64,000 bases of DNA from Helicobacteraceae bacterium (GCA_027038835.1 JALWGC010000019.1:1-64000); one strand, 5' to 3'. Shown: positions 6,864 through 16,661, counted from the first letter of the stretch. Notes: generated from the sequence alone by a model not told the origin. A program made the numbers and translations.

Positions 6864-7580
6864 ATGAACGAATTTAAATTGCAAGAACCCCCTATCAACC
6901 TTGGCGATGCGATCAGCGTCAAATCTTTCGAAATGATCCAAGAGGAGATACGCAACTACCCACGCTACTTCGAGTTTAGCAAAGAAGAACAAGCAGTAGT
7001 AGAACGCCTTATCCATACAACAACATGTTTTAAGCAGGTTATAGAGAACATCTACTTCACGCCAAATGTCATGCACAAGCTAAAAGATCTGCTGCAAAAC
7101 CAAGCTAAACTGATAGTCGATACCAATATGATCCGCTCAGGTTTAAGCGACTTTTACCTCAAAACCTACGGTAACGAGGTCATCTGCTATGTAAACGAGC
7201 CGGAGGTCTTTGAGATGGCAAAACAAAACAACACAACTAGAAGCTACGCCGCGGTCGAGCTTGCCATCAAGCGCTTTAGGAACGAACCGATGGTGCTTGC
7301 ATGCGGGAACGCTCCTACCTTTATCTATGCCGCCATCAATACCCTTGTAAAAGAGAAGATCGACTTAAACAACGTCGTCTTGCTACTTTTTCCCGTCGGT
7401 TTTGTCAATGTCGTCGAGAGCAAGGAGTACGGCAAGCAGTTTTTAGAGCACTTTAAAGCTGACGGGATCATATTGGAGGGTCGCTATGGGGCTTCGACGA
7501 TGGTTGTAGCAACTCTACATGCAGCTTATAGACTTATACGCGACTACGACACCGAGTTTGGAAAGTACAATGGCAAGTAA
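6864..7580 (+). CDS. cbiC: Cobalt-precorrin-8 methylmutase
   Basis: This 238-residue enzyme moves the C11 methyl group to C12, giving cobyrinate. The catalytic histidine of the CobH/CbiC family is His51 in RLIHTTTCF, and CGNAPTFIYA and PVGFVNVVESK are family blocks. The frame is open from 6798, but that start would overlap bluB. ATG 6864 gives the usual length. It opens the main cbi operon, overlapping the next gene by 11 bases. Confidence 0.9.
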   Translation: MNEFKLQEPPINLGDAISVKSFEMIQEEIRNYPRYFEFSKEEQAVVERLIHTTTCFKQVIENIYFTPNVMHKLKDLLQNQAKLIVDTNMIRSGLSDFYLKTYGNEVICYVNEPEVFEMAKQNNTTRSYAAVELAIKRFRNEPMVLACGNAPTFIYAAINTLVKEKIDLNNVVLLLFPVGFVNVVESKEYGKQFLEHFKADGIILEGRYGASTMVVATLHAAYRLIRDYDTEFGKYNGK

Positions 7581-8070
7581 ACTACAAAATTCCCACCCTT
7601 TTGGAGCAAGTCCCGCCAAAAAGGGCGAAGTGAAGTACAACGAAATGGGCAACGAAGTAGTAGAAGGTTACGCCTGTAAACCAAAAGACTTCGACCCTAA
7701 CCGCCCTATCATGCACTACAAGAGCCTTGTATTTCTCTGTGATGACGAGCGCTGCGCCAAAGCGCAAAAAATCGACAAAGCCGTGCATCTAAGAGAGCTT
7801 TTAAAAGAGATGGGGCTCAACAAAGGCAAAAACCGCATCAAAATAAGCCGAACGGGATGTTTTGGAGCGTGTCGCTTTCGAGGGGTGGCGCACATTACTG
7901 AAAATACCCAAGCTAACGGCAATGCCTACAACAATTCCCTTTGGCTTCGCCACACCCACACATACGACGATGCGAAGTGGAAAAAGATATTTGAACTTCT
8001 CGTTCAAGACAAACCGCTTAAAGAGTATCTGGATGAAAAAGAATTCATTCCTATGAAAGTGTATGGGTAA
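7570..8070 (+). CDS. Thioredoxin-like 2Fe-2S ferredoxin in the cbi operon
   Basis: This 166-residue protein carries a thioredoxin-fold [2Fe-2S] ferredoxin domain from about residue 50: SLVFLCDDERC (Cys57, Cys62) and RTGCFGACRFRG (Cys97, Cys101). The start is ATG 7570, preceded by GGAAAG at 7559-7564. An in-frame ATG at 7519 lies deep inside cbiC and is unlikely. The first 45 residues are an extension not needed for the cluster. It overlaps cbiC and cbiD, so it is translated with corrin-ring enzymes. It probably donates electrons to a reductive step; its partner is not known. Confidence 0.8.
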   Translation: MASKLQNSHPFGASPAKKGEVKYNEMGNEVVEGYACKPKDFDPNRPIMHYKSLVFLCDDERCAKAQKIDKAVHLRELLKEMGLNKGKNRIKISRTGCFGACRFRGVAHITENTQANGNAYNNSLWLRHTHTYDDAKWKKIFELLVQDKPLKEYLDEKEFIPMKVYG

Positions 8071-9157
8071 CAAAAAACTTAAATCCGGCTACACTACAGG
8101 CACACATGCAACCGCCGTGCTTGTTGCAGCACTCAACGAGCTTGTACATGGTGAAGAAAAAAACTCTATAGAAGTTACCTTGCCAGATGACAAAACAGCA
8201 ACGATAGAGGTAAAACGAGTGGGCAAGTTCCACTATGCAACTGTCAAAGGGGACAACGACGACATAGATGTAACCAAAGGAGCGAAAATCTCCCTACAAC
8301 TTCTAAACACTCCTCCAAAAGCTCTCAAACCCCAAAAGCCATCGACTATCACGATAGGCTCAAGCACACTTTTTCTCTATGCGGGAGACGGTGTCGGTGT
8401 AGTAACAAAAAAAGGGCTTAAAATCACTCCAAAGCATCCAGCCATCAACCCGACACCCCTTTTGATGATGCAAAAAAACAGTGCGAGTTTGCTAAAAAAC
8501 AAAAACCTCCAGCTCCACGCTGTTGTATCTGTTGAAAACGGCGAAGAGATAGCCAAACAGACCGCAAACGCAAAAGTAGGCGTCATAGGAGGCATAAGCA
8601 TCCTCGGAACCAAGGGGATAGTCAAGCCCATCTCGGCTACTGCCTATCTTGAGAGCATAAAAGCCGAACTTAACGTCGCCGCAGAAGAAAATCCAGATAT
8701 CATAGTCTTTACCCTTGGCAACACCGCTTACGACTATGCAAAAAAACACTTTCATGAAAGCTCCATTATCGAGGTAGGCAACTTCGTCTATGACGCTCTT
8801 GGGCTTCTTAAACCCTATCCGTTTAAAAAGCTCATTTTTATAACTGCAAGCGCAAAAACGACAAAAGTTGCCCAAGGTTTTAAAAATACCCATAACCGTT
8901 ATGGGTCTATTGATTTTGAACAAGTAAAATACTTTCTTAAAACAAAGTTGGGAATCGATCTCAAAGATCAGGAATTTGTAACACTCAAAGCAGTTTTGGA
9001 AACATTGGATGAAAAGCGAAAAAATCTCTTTATAGAATTTATCACGCAAGAGGCTGCTTTGCAACTAAAAAGTTGGGCAACAACTCTTGAGCTTTCCCTG
9101 CACAAGATAGAGACGACAACTCTCCCCTACAACATCAAAAAGGAGCTCTTTTGGTAA
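8063..9157 (+). CDS. cbiD: Cobalt-precorrin-5B C1-methyltransferase
   Basis: This 364-residue CbiD methylates C1 after ring contraction. The family start LKSGYTTGTHATA (residues 6-18) is clear, followed by the GDGVGVVTKKGL block near 110-121 and GGISILGTKGIV near 174-185. CbiD has no similarity to the other corrin methyltransferases and marks the anaerobic (early cobalt) pathway. It overlaps the ferredoxin gene by 8 bases and cbiET by 7. Confidence 0.92.
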   Translation: MGNKKLKSGYTTGTHATAVLVAALNELVHGEEKNSIEVTLPDDKTATIEVKRVGKFHYATVKGDNDDIDVTKGAKISLQLLNTPPKALKPQKPSTITIGSSTLFLYAGDGVGVVTKKGLKITPKHPAINPTPLLMMQKNSASLLKNKNLQLHAVVSVENGEEIAKQTANAKVGVIGGISILGTKGIVKPISATAYLESIKAELNVAAEENPDIIVFTLGNTAYDYAKKHFHESSIIEVGNFVYDALGLLKPYPFKKLIFITASAKTTKVAQGFKNTHNRYGSIDFEQVKYFLKTKLGIDLKDQEFVTLKAVLETLDEKRKNLFIEFITQEAALQLKSWATTLELSLHKIETTTLPYNIKKELFW

Positions 9158-10329
9158 CTATAGCCGGCAGCGGGATGGGACCCTACGATTTTAGCAACAT
9201 AAACCTCGACTTGACACTGTTTGAGCTGATATTTTGCGACAAAAACTACAAAACCGATCTAACAAATGTCGTTCAAGGAAGCTTCAAAGAGGTAAAAGAG
9301 CAGCTTTTAGATAACTTAGATAAAAACATCCTCTATATCGTCAGCGGCTCACCGCTCTTTTTCTCCGGTGCGGCTGTAGTCATCGCTATGGCGAAGAAGC
9401 GAAACATCCCTTTTAAAATCATCGACAACACCTCCAGCCTAGCTTATATGCTTGTCCATACGGGTGTGGCACTGACAAAAACCGCCATAGCTTCACTACA
9501 TGGAAAAAACGACGTCGATTTGGAAAACTTTTTAACAAAAGAGTACACTTTTTTGGTCTGTGATGAAAATACCCCCAAAAACCTCTCTCGCATTATGCAC
9601 TATCTAGATAGCAAAGATGTCAATATTACAGTTGGAGAGCGATTTGGCTATGAAGGTGAACACTTGTATGAAGCAAGCCTCAAAGAACTGTTACAAAATC
9701 CCCCTAAAATGCCCTACTCCCTGCTGCTTCATCGCAACTTCACGCCACCCCCGCCTATATCAGACGAAGAGGAGATAGAGCATGAAAACGGGATGATAAC
9801 CAAAACCTACAAGCGTCACATAAGCTTGCAAAACCTCAACCTAGAGCCAAATATGCTGCTGTGGGACATAGGTGCAGGAAGCGGTAGCGTGAGCATAGAC
9901 GGGTATAAACGCTACAAAGTACGAACCGTAATGTTTGAAAAGAACGAAAAACGAGCGGCGATGATAGAGCGCAACTTAACCAAACACAAAGTGCTAGATA
10001 CGAAGCTCTATATCGGTGAGGCAAGCGAGCTTTACAAACAAGAAAGTGGCACACCGCAGCGAATTTTCGTCGGTGGCGGAGGTGAGAAAGTTATAAACGA
10101 GCTTGACTATCTTTATGAACGTCTTGCCAAAGGAGGTAGACTTGTAGCAAACTTTGTAACACTCCAACACCTCACAACCGCTATAAATGTCTTGAAAAAA
10201 TCAAAAATCCCTTTTGAGATCAAGTCCATCTCCCTTACCACCTACAAGATGTCACTTCTCATGCCTGAACCAGAACGCGTCATGCACCAGATAATCATAG
10301 ATAAGGAAAACAATGATCCACTTCGTTAG
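9151..10329 (+). CDS. cbiET: Fused cobalt-precorrin-7 C5- and C15-methyltransferase/decarboxylase (CbiE-CbiT)
   Basis: This 392-residue two-domain enzyme is organised like CobL. Residues 1-200 form a tetrapyrrole-methylase (CbiE) domain starting VTIAGSGMG, with SGSPLFFSG near 65-73. Residues 215-392 form a class I SAM methyltransferase (CbiT) with DIGAGSGSVSID at 239-250. The start is TTG 9151, preceded by AAAGGAG (9139-9145). A proline-rich linker (TPPPPIS) joins the domains. It overlaps cbiD by 7 bases and cbiF by 17. Confidence 0.92.
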   Translation: MVTIAGSGMGPYDFSNINLDLTLFELIFCDKNYKTDLTNVVQGSFKEVKEQLLDNLDKNILYIVSGSPLFFSGAAVVIAMAKKRNIPFKIIDNTSSLAYMLVHTGVALTKTAIASLHGKNDVDLENFLTKEYTFLVCDENTPKNLSRIMHYLDSKDVNITVGERFGYEGEHLYEASLKELLQNPPKMPYSLLLHRNFTPPPPISDEEEIEHENGMITKTYKRHISLQNLNLEPNMLLWDIGAGSGSVSIDGYKRYKVRTVMFEKNEKRAAMIERNLTKHKVLDTKLYIGEASELYKQESGTPQRIFVGGGGEKVINELDYLYERLAKGGRLVANFVTLQHLTTAINVLKKSKIPFEIKSISLTTYKMSLLMPEPERVMHQIIIDKENNDPLR

Positions 10330-11062
10330 CGCAGGCCCCGGTGATCCTGAACTAATCACCGTCAAAGGGATGAGGGCTTTGCAAAATGCCGATGTCGTGC
10401 TCTATACCGGCTCTTTGGTACCTAAAGAGCTACTTACGTGGTGCAAAAAAGAGTGCATCATCGAAAACTCCGCCGATATGGAGTATGAAGAGATTTTTGC
10501 ATTTTTAAAAAAGTACCACAAAATGAACTTCGTTCGCCTGCATACCGGAGATGTGAGCCTCTACTCCACACTGGCTAGGCAGGTGGCTTTTTTGGAAGAA
10601 GAAGGCATAAAGTACGATGTCATTCCCGGTGTTACCGCCGCATTTGCCGCAACAGCCTCTTGTGGCATAGAGTTTACCGTTCCGGGTGTCTCACAAACAC
10701 TTATCCTCACCCGTATAGAGGGAAAGACCCCAAACCCAGAAAAACTCACCCAACTTCTAAGCAACAAACATTCATCTTTTGCTTTTTATCTCTCTATCAG
10801 ACTTTTAGACAAACTAAAAACTACAGCTTTAGAACTGGGATATCTTAAAGATACCCCATGCTGGGTGGTTGAGCGGGCTTCTTGGGCAGATGAAAAGCTC
10901 TATAAGGGTACCATTTCGACCATAGAAGAGCAGGTGAAGCACATCAAAGGTGTGGCACTCATCCTCTTTGGGGAGTTCTTGCGCCAAGAACCAAAAGCAG
11001 AGTCGCACCTCTATGCAAAAGCTTACAAAAGAGAGAGCCAAAGGAGAAGCAAAAGTTTATGA
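10313..11062 (+). CDS. cbiF: Cobalt-precorrin-4 C11-methyltransferase
   Basis: This 249-residue tetrapyrrole methylase begins MIHFVSAGPGDPELIT, the SAM-binding GPGDP signature, with LHTGDVSLYS at 82-91 and the PGVTAAFAA block near 105-113. This combination is typical of CbiF/CobM. It is translationally coupled on both sides (17-base overlap with cbiET, 4-base overlap with cbiG). Confidence 0.92.
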   Translation: MIHFVSAGPGDPELITVKGMRALQNADVVLYTGSLVPKELLTWCKKECIIENSADMEYEEIFAFLKKYHKMNFVRLHTGDVSLYSTLARQVAFLEEEGIKYDVIPGVTAAFAATASCGIEFTVPGVSQTLILTRIEGKTPNPEKLTQLLSNKHSSFAFYLSIRLLDKLKTTALELGYLKDTPCWVVERASWADEKLYKGTISTIEEQVKHIKGVALILFGEFLRQEPKAESHLYAKAYKRESQRRSKSL

Positions 11063-12099
11063 AAATCGCCATAGCCACCATCAATGAACCATCCTTCAAA
11101 GCGGCACAAAAGTTAGCCGAACTTTTAAATAACCACGAGTGCCATATCTTCAACAAACAGATAGAGGATGGCAAGAGACTGCATAAGTTTACTAAAGTCG
11201 ATGAGATTTTACCAACTGCGTGGAGCGAGTTTGATGCTATCGTCTTTATCATGGCAACAGGCGCAGTAGTGCGAAAGATAGCTCCCTTTTTACAAGACAA
11301 AGCAACCGACCCCGCAGTCGTTATAGTTACACTCGATCTCAAAAAAGTTATCCCCCTGCTTAGCGGACACTTAGGTGGTGCGAACGAGCTTGCAGAGGAG
11401 ATATGCGCCAAGATGGATGGGTGTGTGAACTTCGTTACAACCGCAAGCGATCAGACAGATAGATTTGCCTTTGATCTCTTTGCAAAAGAGCATGGCTTTG
11501 CTATCTCCAACCTCAAATCACTCGCTGAGGTCTCAAACGCCATCATCAACCGCAAAAAGGTACAGGTGGTCAGCTACCCGACTATATTTGAACTTATAAA
11601 GAGATTTAAAGGCTATAAAGAGGAGAACTTTATCTTCTGCTCTATCGACAAGCTCAAAAAGCTTGATAGTACCCTGCCGACTGTTTACATCACTCCACAA
11701 CATCTGGCAAACTCCACTTTGCAGCTCCATCCACAAGAGATAGTCTTAGGACTTGGAATGAACCGAGGCACTCCAAAAGAGGAGATAGAAAATGCTCTCT
11801 TACAGTTTTGCTTCGAGCATCAGATAGAACTCTCACAAGTTACAAAACTTGCCAGCTTCAGCAAAAAAGCGGATGAAGATGGACTTTTAGCGTTTGCAAA
11901 AGAGCAGAACCTGCCACTTGAGTTTTTTGACGAAGATGCCATAAACGAGCTTGAACGCGACTTCTCTCCCTCGCAAGCGACGAAGTTTTTCGGCATCAAG
12001 GGAGTGGCTGAACCCGCCGCGCTTTTAGCAAGCAGATACAAAACACTTTTTTTAAACAAACGAATCTACGGCGGCGTAACCATTGCCGCATCATTTTAG
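11059..12099 (+). CDS. cbiG: Cobalt-precorrin-5A hydrolase
   Basis: This 346-residue CbiG opens the delta-lactone of cobalt-precorrin-5A and releases acetaldehyde. The N-terminal domain shows MATGAVVRKIAP (65-76) and LLSGHLGGANELA (100-112). The C-terminal CobE-like domain starts near residue 226 with VLGLGMNRGT and ends with GVAEPAALLAS. There is no extra fused methyltransferase, unlike some Firmicutes. ATGA overlap with cbiF. Confidence 0.92.
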   Translation: MKIAIATINEPSFKAAQKLAELLNNHECHIFNKQIEDGKRLHKFTKVDEILPTAWSEFDAIVFIMATGAVVRKIAPFLQDKATDPAVVIVTLDLKKVIPLLSGHLGGANELAEEICAKMDGCVNFVTTASDQTDRFAFDLFAKEHGFAISNLKSLAEVSNAIINRKKVQVVSYPTIFELIKRFKGYKEENFIFCSIDKLKKLDSTLPTVYITPQHLANSTLQLHPQEIVLGLGMNRGTPKEEIENALLQFCFEHQIELSQVTKLASFSKKADEDGLLAFAKEQNLPLEFFDEDAINELERDFSPSQATKFFGIKGVAEPAALLASRYKTLFLNKRIYGGVTIAASF

Positions 12100-12110
12100 G
12101 AGAAGAAAAT

Positions 12111-12911
12111 ATGGGAAAACTGACACTAGTCTCAACGGGTGCCGGCGGAACACGCTACCTTACCAAAGAGGCGATAGATGCCATAAAGTCGGCTGACTTG
12201 ATAGTCTCATACACAAAGTACGCAAAAGATCTCAAGGAACTTATAGGCGATAAAGAGCTCTACACAACCCCGATGACAAAGGAGATAGAACGGGTGGACT
12301 ATGCCGTCGAAGCGGCAAAAAACGGTAAAAACGTCGCACTGCTCTCTAACGGCGATGCCAATGTCTATGCGATGGGAAGTCTTGTTGTCGAGCTTTTGGA
12401 TGTTAAGGGGTACTGGGATGATGTGGAGTATGTTTCACTGCCGGGTATCACTTCTGTTTTGGCGCTTGCTAGTGAGGTGGGAGCACCTATCAGTCAAGAT
12501 ATGTGCCTCATCTCTCTCTCAGACAGACTCACAGATGCAGGTCTTATACAAAAACGCATCCGTCTAGCACTAGAGGGGGACTTCATCGTCGCCATCTACA
12601 ATCCAAAAAGCAGAAGCCGTCTTGAGCCCTACAAAGGGATGCTTGAACAGCTAAAAAGCATCGACCAAAACACCCCTGTCGTCATCGCCAGAGACCTTGG
12701 ACGCAAAGAGCAGTTTATCGACATCATCACGGCAAAAGAGCTCATAGATGCAGGCGTAGAAAACGAAGCGGTCAATATGTCCACAACGATTCTTATAGGC
12801 AACTCGACAACGAAGCTGACAAAAGATGGCAGAGTACTCACGCCACGGGGCTATCTCAACAAGTATGACCTAAGCGGAGCAGAAAAACAAGAGTGGAAAA
12901 AGATCAACTAA
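12111..12911 (+). CDS. cbiH: Cobalt-precorrin-3B C17-methyltransferase
   Basis: This 266-residue tetrapyrrole methylase carries out ring contraction and C17 methylation. The start is LTLVSTGAGGTRYLT, followed by LLSNGDANVYAMG near 81-93 and the PGITSVLALAS block near 116-126. NPKSRSR near 164-170 is a CbiH/CobJ hallmark. An AGGAGAAGAAAAT ribosome region precedes the ATG. It ends the plus-strand cbi operon and overlaps the convergent cbiL stop by 8 bases. Confidence 0.9.
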   Translation: MGKLTLVSTGAGGTRYLTKEAIDAIKSADLIVSYTKYAKDLKELIGDKELYTTPMTKEIERVDYAVEAAKNGKNVALLSNGDANVYAMGSLVVELLDVKGYWDDVEYVSLPGITSVLALASEVGAPISQDMCLISLSDRLTDAGLIQKRIRLALEGDFIVAIYNPKSRSRLEPYKGMLEQLKSIDQNTPVVIARDLGRKEQFIDIITAKELIDAGVENEAVNMSTTILIGNSTTKLTKDGRVLTPRGYLNKYDLSGAEKQEWKKIN

Positions 12912-13578
12912 GCCGCTTGGCGAAGTTGATAAAGAGCGTCATATACTTTTTGACTCTACTTATCTTTTTTGGAGTGATGCACTCTCCATCAAGATACATA
13001 TTTTCAAACGTATAAAAGTCTCCTTCACCCAAAGATGCGGTATCCATACCCACTTTTGGGCGCATCAGTATCTCGGTTGTCTCCACTTTAGAGCGGGGAT
13101 TTATGGGTTTGATATGTAGCGCCATATCTCCAAGACACAGAGGCTTTTTTACTCTAGCGCTTGCGGCACTAAAAGATGTTACCCCTGCTATAACTTCACA
13201 GCTTTCATAAACTTTTTCATCCTCTTTTTTTATTATCTCCAAAAGATAGTAGATGCTTGAGTATATCCCCGCATCGCCAAGAGTCACAAAAGAAACTCTA
13301 TCATACCTTTGCAATGTCTTGAGTACCACTGCCGCTTCTTCTCTCCAGTCCTCTTCCAAAAAGCGCATTGGAGAGTAAACCGGGACTATCTCTTTGTGTT
13401 CGCCCAGCACCTCCAAAGCATTTTGCACTATCTTGTAGCTTATAGACTTACCAAAAGAGCGATCTTCGCTTTTTGTCGGCACACAAATAGCCTCAGAATC
13501 CTTAAAAGCGTTGAGCGCTTTGAGTGTGAGCAGTTCGACATCGCCGGGTCCAAGGGAAACCATATAGAGTTTTTTCAT
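12904..13578 (-). CDS. cbiL: Cobalt-precorrin-2 C20-methyltransferase
   Basis: This 224-residue tetrapyrrole methylase of the CobI/CbiL group has GPGDVELLTLKA at 10-21, VPTK near 33-36, FVTLGDAGIYSS near 96-107 and AGVTSFSAA near 130-138. It performs the first methylation after cobalt insertion. It is transcribed alone on the minus strand and converges on cbiH, so it is probably expressed from its own promoter in the 75-base gap it shares with aspS. Confidence 0.88.
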   Translation of the reverse strand: MKKLYMVSLGPGDVELLTLKALNAFKDSEAICVPTKSEDRSFGKSISYKIVQNALEVLGEHKEIVPVYSPMRFLEEDWREEAAVVLKTLQRYDRVSFVTLGDAGIYSSIYYLLEIIKKEDEKVYESCEVIAGVTSFSAASARVKKPLCLGDMALHIKPINPRSKVETTEILMRPKVGMDTASLGEGDFYTFENMYLDGECITPKKISRVKKYMTLFINFAKRLS

Positions 13579-13653
13579 CTTCGTTCTTTAAAAAAATAAG
13601 TCGAAGTTTAGCATATATTCGCTATAATCGCCCAAAAATTTTCAGGGATTTCG

Positions 13654-15408
13654 ATGAGAACGCATTATTGTACAGATTTGAGTAAAGAAGATATAGGCAA
13701 AGAGGTTACGGTTGTCGGTTGGGCGAACAGCTACCGCGACCATGGAGGGATCATCTTCATCGACCTACGCGACAAAACGGGACTGCTACAGCTTGTGTGC
13801 GACCCGGCTGACAGCGAGCAGGCACACAAAACGGCGAATGAAGTAAGAGACGAGTATGTGCTCATAGCCAAGGGGAAAGTAAGAGCCAGAGGGGAAGGGT
13901 TGGAAAACCCGAAACTAAAAACGGGTGCTATCGAGATTATCGTGGACGAACTTATCATCGAAAACCGCTCCGCCGCTCTACCGTTTCAAATAGGTGACAA
14001 AAACGTCGGAGAAGAGCATAAACTCAAGTATCGTTACTTGGAACTAAGAGACCCGGCAATGTTCGAAGCGTTCAAACTTCGCTCCAAAGCGGCTATCGCG
14101 GCACGTAACTCGCTTGATGAGATGGGCTTTTTGGAGGTGGAAACCCCTATTTTGACCAAATCCACGCCTGAAGGCGCACGGGACTACCTTGTTCCTTCTC
14201 GTGTTCATGCCGGAGAGTTCTACGCGCTTCCGCAGTCTCCACAGCTTTTCAAACAGCTTCTTATGGTCGGCGGGTTCGATCGTTATTTCCAAATAGCCAA
14301 ATGTTTCCGTGATGAAGACTTACGTGCAGATAGACAACCGGAGTTTACCCAAGTCGATGTCGAAATGAGCTTTTGTAACCAAGAAGATGTCATAGAGGTT
14401 GCCGAAAAACTCCTCAAAGACATGTTCGCGGCTGCAGGTATCGAAGTGCAAACACCGTTCAATCGCATCGGTTACAACGAAGCGATGGAGATGTACGGAA
14501 GCGACAAACCGGACCTACGCTACGACCTCGCGATGGTCGATGTGATCGACATCTTCGCAAAATGCCAAAACGAAATCTTCTCCGGCATCGCCAAAGACCC
14601 GAAGAAAAACCGCATCAAAGCGCTCAAAGTACCGCAAGGGGACACCATTTTCTCAAAAAGAGAGATGAAAGGTTTCGAAGACTATGTTCGTAAATTCGGT
14701 GCTCAAGGGCTTGGGTATTTCCAAATGAAAGAAGAAGGGCTCAAAGGGCCGCTTACGAAGTTTTTCGGTGAAGAAGAGCTTCAAGCTATCGTCGATAGAT
14801 GTGAACTTAAAGTGGGCGATGTCGTATTTTTCGGTGCAGGACCTAAAAAACTCGTACTCGATTATATGGGGCGCTTTAGAATCTTCTTGGCCGAACATGA
14901 AAAGATGAACCTCATAGATGAGAACCGTTACGAATTCGTCTGGGTCGTGGACTTCCCTATGTTCGAAGTGGAGGATGGTCAAGTCAAAGCACTTCACCAC
15001 CCATTTACCATGCCTAAAAACCTCGATGTCGAAGATGTAGAAGAGATAGAGTCCATCGCTTACGACATAGTGCTAAACGGTGTCGAACTCGGCGGTGGGT
15101 CTATGCGTATCCATAAAGAAGAGATTCAAGAAAAAGTGTTCAAACTCCTTGGAATCAGCGATGAAGAAGCGCAAGAGAAATTTGGCTTCTTGCTCGATGC
15201 ACTCAAGTTCGGTGCACCGCCACACGGCGGTTTCGCCATAGGATTCGACCGTCTTATGATGCTTATAACGAAAAAATCGAGCATCCGTGACGTCATCGCG
15301 TTTCCTAAAACACAAAAAGCTTCTTGTTTGCTCACTCAAGCACCAAGTCCGGTCGAGCTCGAGCAACTTCGTGAGCTTCATATCAGACTAAGAGAAAAAC
15401 AACAATAA
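13654..15408 (+). CDS. aspS: Aspartyl-tRNA synthetase, probably non-discriminating (Asp/Asn)
   Basis: This 584-residue class IIb synthetase of bacterial type has an N-terminal OB-fold anticodon domain (1-110), a catalytic core with [18 protein letters not shown] (motif 2 area), a GAD insertion, the HHPFTMP block and GIGFDR-type motif 3 ([12 protein letters not shown]). His30 in YRDHGGIIF and the small residues at RARGEG match the pattern reported for non-discriminating bacterial AspRS, which also charges tRNA-Asn for later amidation. A TATAAT at 13623-13628 is a candidate -10. A strong terminator follows. Confidence 0.93.
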   Translation: MRTHYCTDLSKEDIGKEVTVVGWANSYRDHGGIIFIDLRDKTGLLQLVCDPADSEQAHKTANEVRDEYVLIAKGKVRARGEGLENPKLKTGAIEIIVDELIIENRSAALPFQIGDKNVGEEHKLKYRYLELRDPAMFEAFKLRSKAAIAARNSLDEMGFLEVETPILTKSTPEGARDYLVPSRVHAGEFYALPQSPQLFKQLLMVGGFDRYFQIAKCFRDEDLRADRQPEFTQVDVEMSFCNQEDVIEVAEKLLKDMFAAAGIEVQTPFNRIGYNEAMEMYGSDKPDLRYDLAMVDVIDIFAKCQNEIFSGIAKDPKKNRIKALKVPQGDTIFSKREMKGFEDYVRKFGAQGLGYFQMKEEGLKGPLTKFFGEEELQAIVDRCELKVGDVVFFGAGPKKLVLDYMGRFRIFLAEHEKMNLIDENRYEFVWVVDFPMFEVEDGQVKALHHPFTMPKNLDVEDVEEIESIAYDIVLNGVELGGGSMRIHKEEIQEKVFKLLGISDEEAQEKFGFLLDALKFGAPPHGGFAIGFDRLMMLITKKSSIRDVIAFPKTQKASCLLTQAPSPVELEQLRELHIRLREKQQ

Positions 15409-15412
15409 CATC

Positions 15413-15446
15413 AACCTAAAAAGACAACCCTTTTTAGGTTTTCTTT
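15413..15446 (+). terminator. Intrinsic terminator of aspS
   Basis: AACCTAAAAAG (15413-15423) pairs perfectly with CTTTTTAGGTT (15430-15440) around a 6-base loop, followed by TTCTTT. Confidence 0.8.
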
Positions 15447-15452
15447 CCATAA

Positions 15453-15494
15453 AAAAACCCGCCTCCACACATAAATCGGTGAAGACGGGTTTTT
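15453..15494 (-). terminator. Terminator of the DUF2853 gene
   Basis: AAAAACCCG (15453-15461) pairs with CGGGTTTTT (15486-15494), giving a U-rich 3' arm on both strands. The 24-base loop is long. It lies 28 bases beyond the stop of the minus-strand gene. Confidence 0.55.
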
Positions 15495-15521
15495 CAAAAC
15501 TTTTTGAAAAGTGTTACGATT

Positions 15522-15857
15522 TTACGCGTAAACAGACTCTTTTGAGAACTTTTTCACCAAAAGTGCATAGAACAAAGCTCTGTATTTGTTTCTGTTGGAG
15601 CTTCCCATTTTTTGACAAACCTCTTCTACCGCTTCCATAAGATCGTCACCGCTTAAACCAAGTTTTTTCTCCAGAAAGTTCGTTTTTACCCTTTCAAGTT
15701 CGCTTTTATCGCTACATGAAACCGTCTCGGCATCCTTGTTGTGAATGGAAGGTCCAAGCCCTTTTGTCACTTTTTCGATCAATTCTTCACTAAGTTCTAG
15801 ACCCAACTCCTTAGCGTTTTCTACGTACTTCGCTATTTTTTCTTCTGTTTTTGTCAT
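15522..15857 (-). CDS. DUF2853 family protein
   Basis: This 111-residue helical cytoplasmic protein matches the DUF2853 pattern as I know it: an N-terminal IAKYVENAKELG helix, KVTKGLGPSIHNKDAETVSCSDK (two short conserved blocks around GLGPSI and the SD-K turn), KNFL-like TNFLEKKLGL, and a C-terminal SSNRNKYRALFYALL ending in KESVY. The family has a solved small helical fold but no assigned function. A good AGGAGG-type site (TACCTCCTG on the plus strand) precedes the ATG. It is monocistronic with its own terminator. Confidence 0.8.
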   Translation of the reverse strand: MTKTEEKIAKYVENAKELGLELSEELIEKVTKGLGPSIHNKDAETVSCSDKSELERVKTNFLEKKLGLSGDDLMEAVEEVCQKMGSSNRNKYRALFYALLVKKFSKESVYA

Positions 15858-16033
15858 AACTACCTCCTGTAATTTGCCAATATTCTACAATATATTGGCT
15901 AAAAAGTAAATGATACCAAATTTTGTCTATTTTGTAAATTGCCCTTGATAAATTGCAGATTTTAGCATTTACAAAGCAGCTTTTTACTACAATTTGCGCT
16001 TACATGAAAAAGCAATCCAATCAAGGAAAAATT

Positions 16034-16606
16034 ATGAAAAAACTCTTTCTTATCATCGGAGCTCCGGGAAGCGGAAAAACGACGGATGCGGAACTTATCG
16101 CCGAGCGTAACGACAACATCACCCACTACTCCACAGGTGATATGTTTCGTGCCGAAGTCGCAAGCGGAAGTGAACTTGGAAAAACGATAGAGAGCTATAT
16201 TTCCAAAGGGAATCTCGTCCCGATAGAGATCGTCATCGACACCATCACCAACGCCATCAAGAAAGCGCCTACCGATGTCGTCATCATCGACGGATACCCA
16301 AGAAGCACAGAGCAAATGGAAGAGCTTGACAAATGGCTAAAAAACAACGCAGGTGAGATAGAACTCGTAAACGTCATAGAGGTCGAAGTAAGTGAAGACG
16401 TAGCGCGTGATAGAGTACTTGGGCGTGCACGCGGCGCAGACGACAACAACGAAGTGTTCGACAATAGAATGAAAGTCTATCTCGAACCTTTAGCCGACAT
16501 CCAAAAATTCTACGAGGCACAAAACAAACTCCACAAAATCAACGGTGAGCGAACTATCGAAGAGATCGTCGATGATATGGAACATTTCATCAAATCGAAA
16601 ATCTAA
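16034..16606 (+). CDS. adk: Adenylate kinase, short form
   Basis: This 190-residue nucleoside-monophosphate kinase interconverts AMP, ATP and ADP. The P-loop is GAPGSGKTT (9-17), with YSTGDMFR and [11 protein letters not shown] following. The LID region ([11 protein letters not shown]) is short and lacks the zinc-binding insertion of long bacterial enzymes, as usual in Campylobacterota. The start is ATG 16034 with AAGGAAAA before it; an in-frame ATG at 15953 would add 27 residues not seen in the family. Confidence 0.92.
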   Translation: MKKLFLIIGAPGSGKTTDAELIAERNDNITHYSTGDMFRAEVASGSELGKTIESYISKGNLVPIEIVIDTITNAIKKAPTDVVIIDGYPRSTEQMEELDKWLKNNAGEIELVNVIEVEVSEDVARDRVLGRARGADDNNEVFDNRMKVYLEPLADIQKFYEAQNKLHKINGERTIEEIVDDMEHFIKSKI

Positions 16607-16619
16607 TTTTTCCAAAACT

Positions 16620-16642
16620 GCGGGGCTTTCCCCGCTTCTTTT
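16620..16642 (+). terminator. Intrinsic terminator of adk
   Basis: GCGGGG (16620-16625) and CCCCGC (16630-16635) form a perfect stem around CTTT, followed by TTCTTTT. Confidence 0.8.
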
Positions 16643-16661
16643 CCAAAGACGAAAAACCCAT

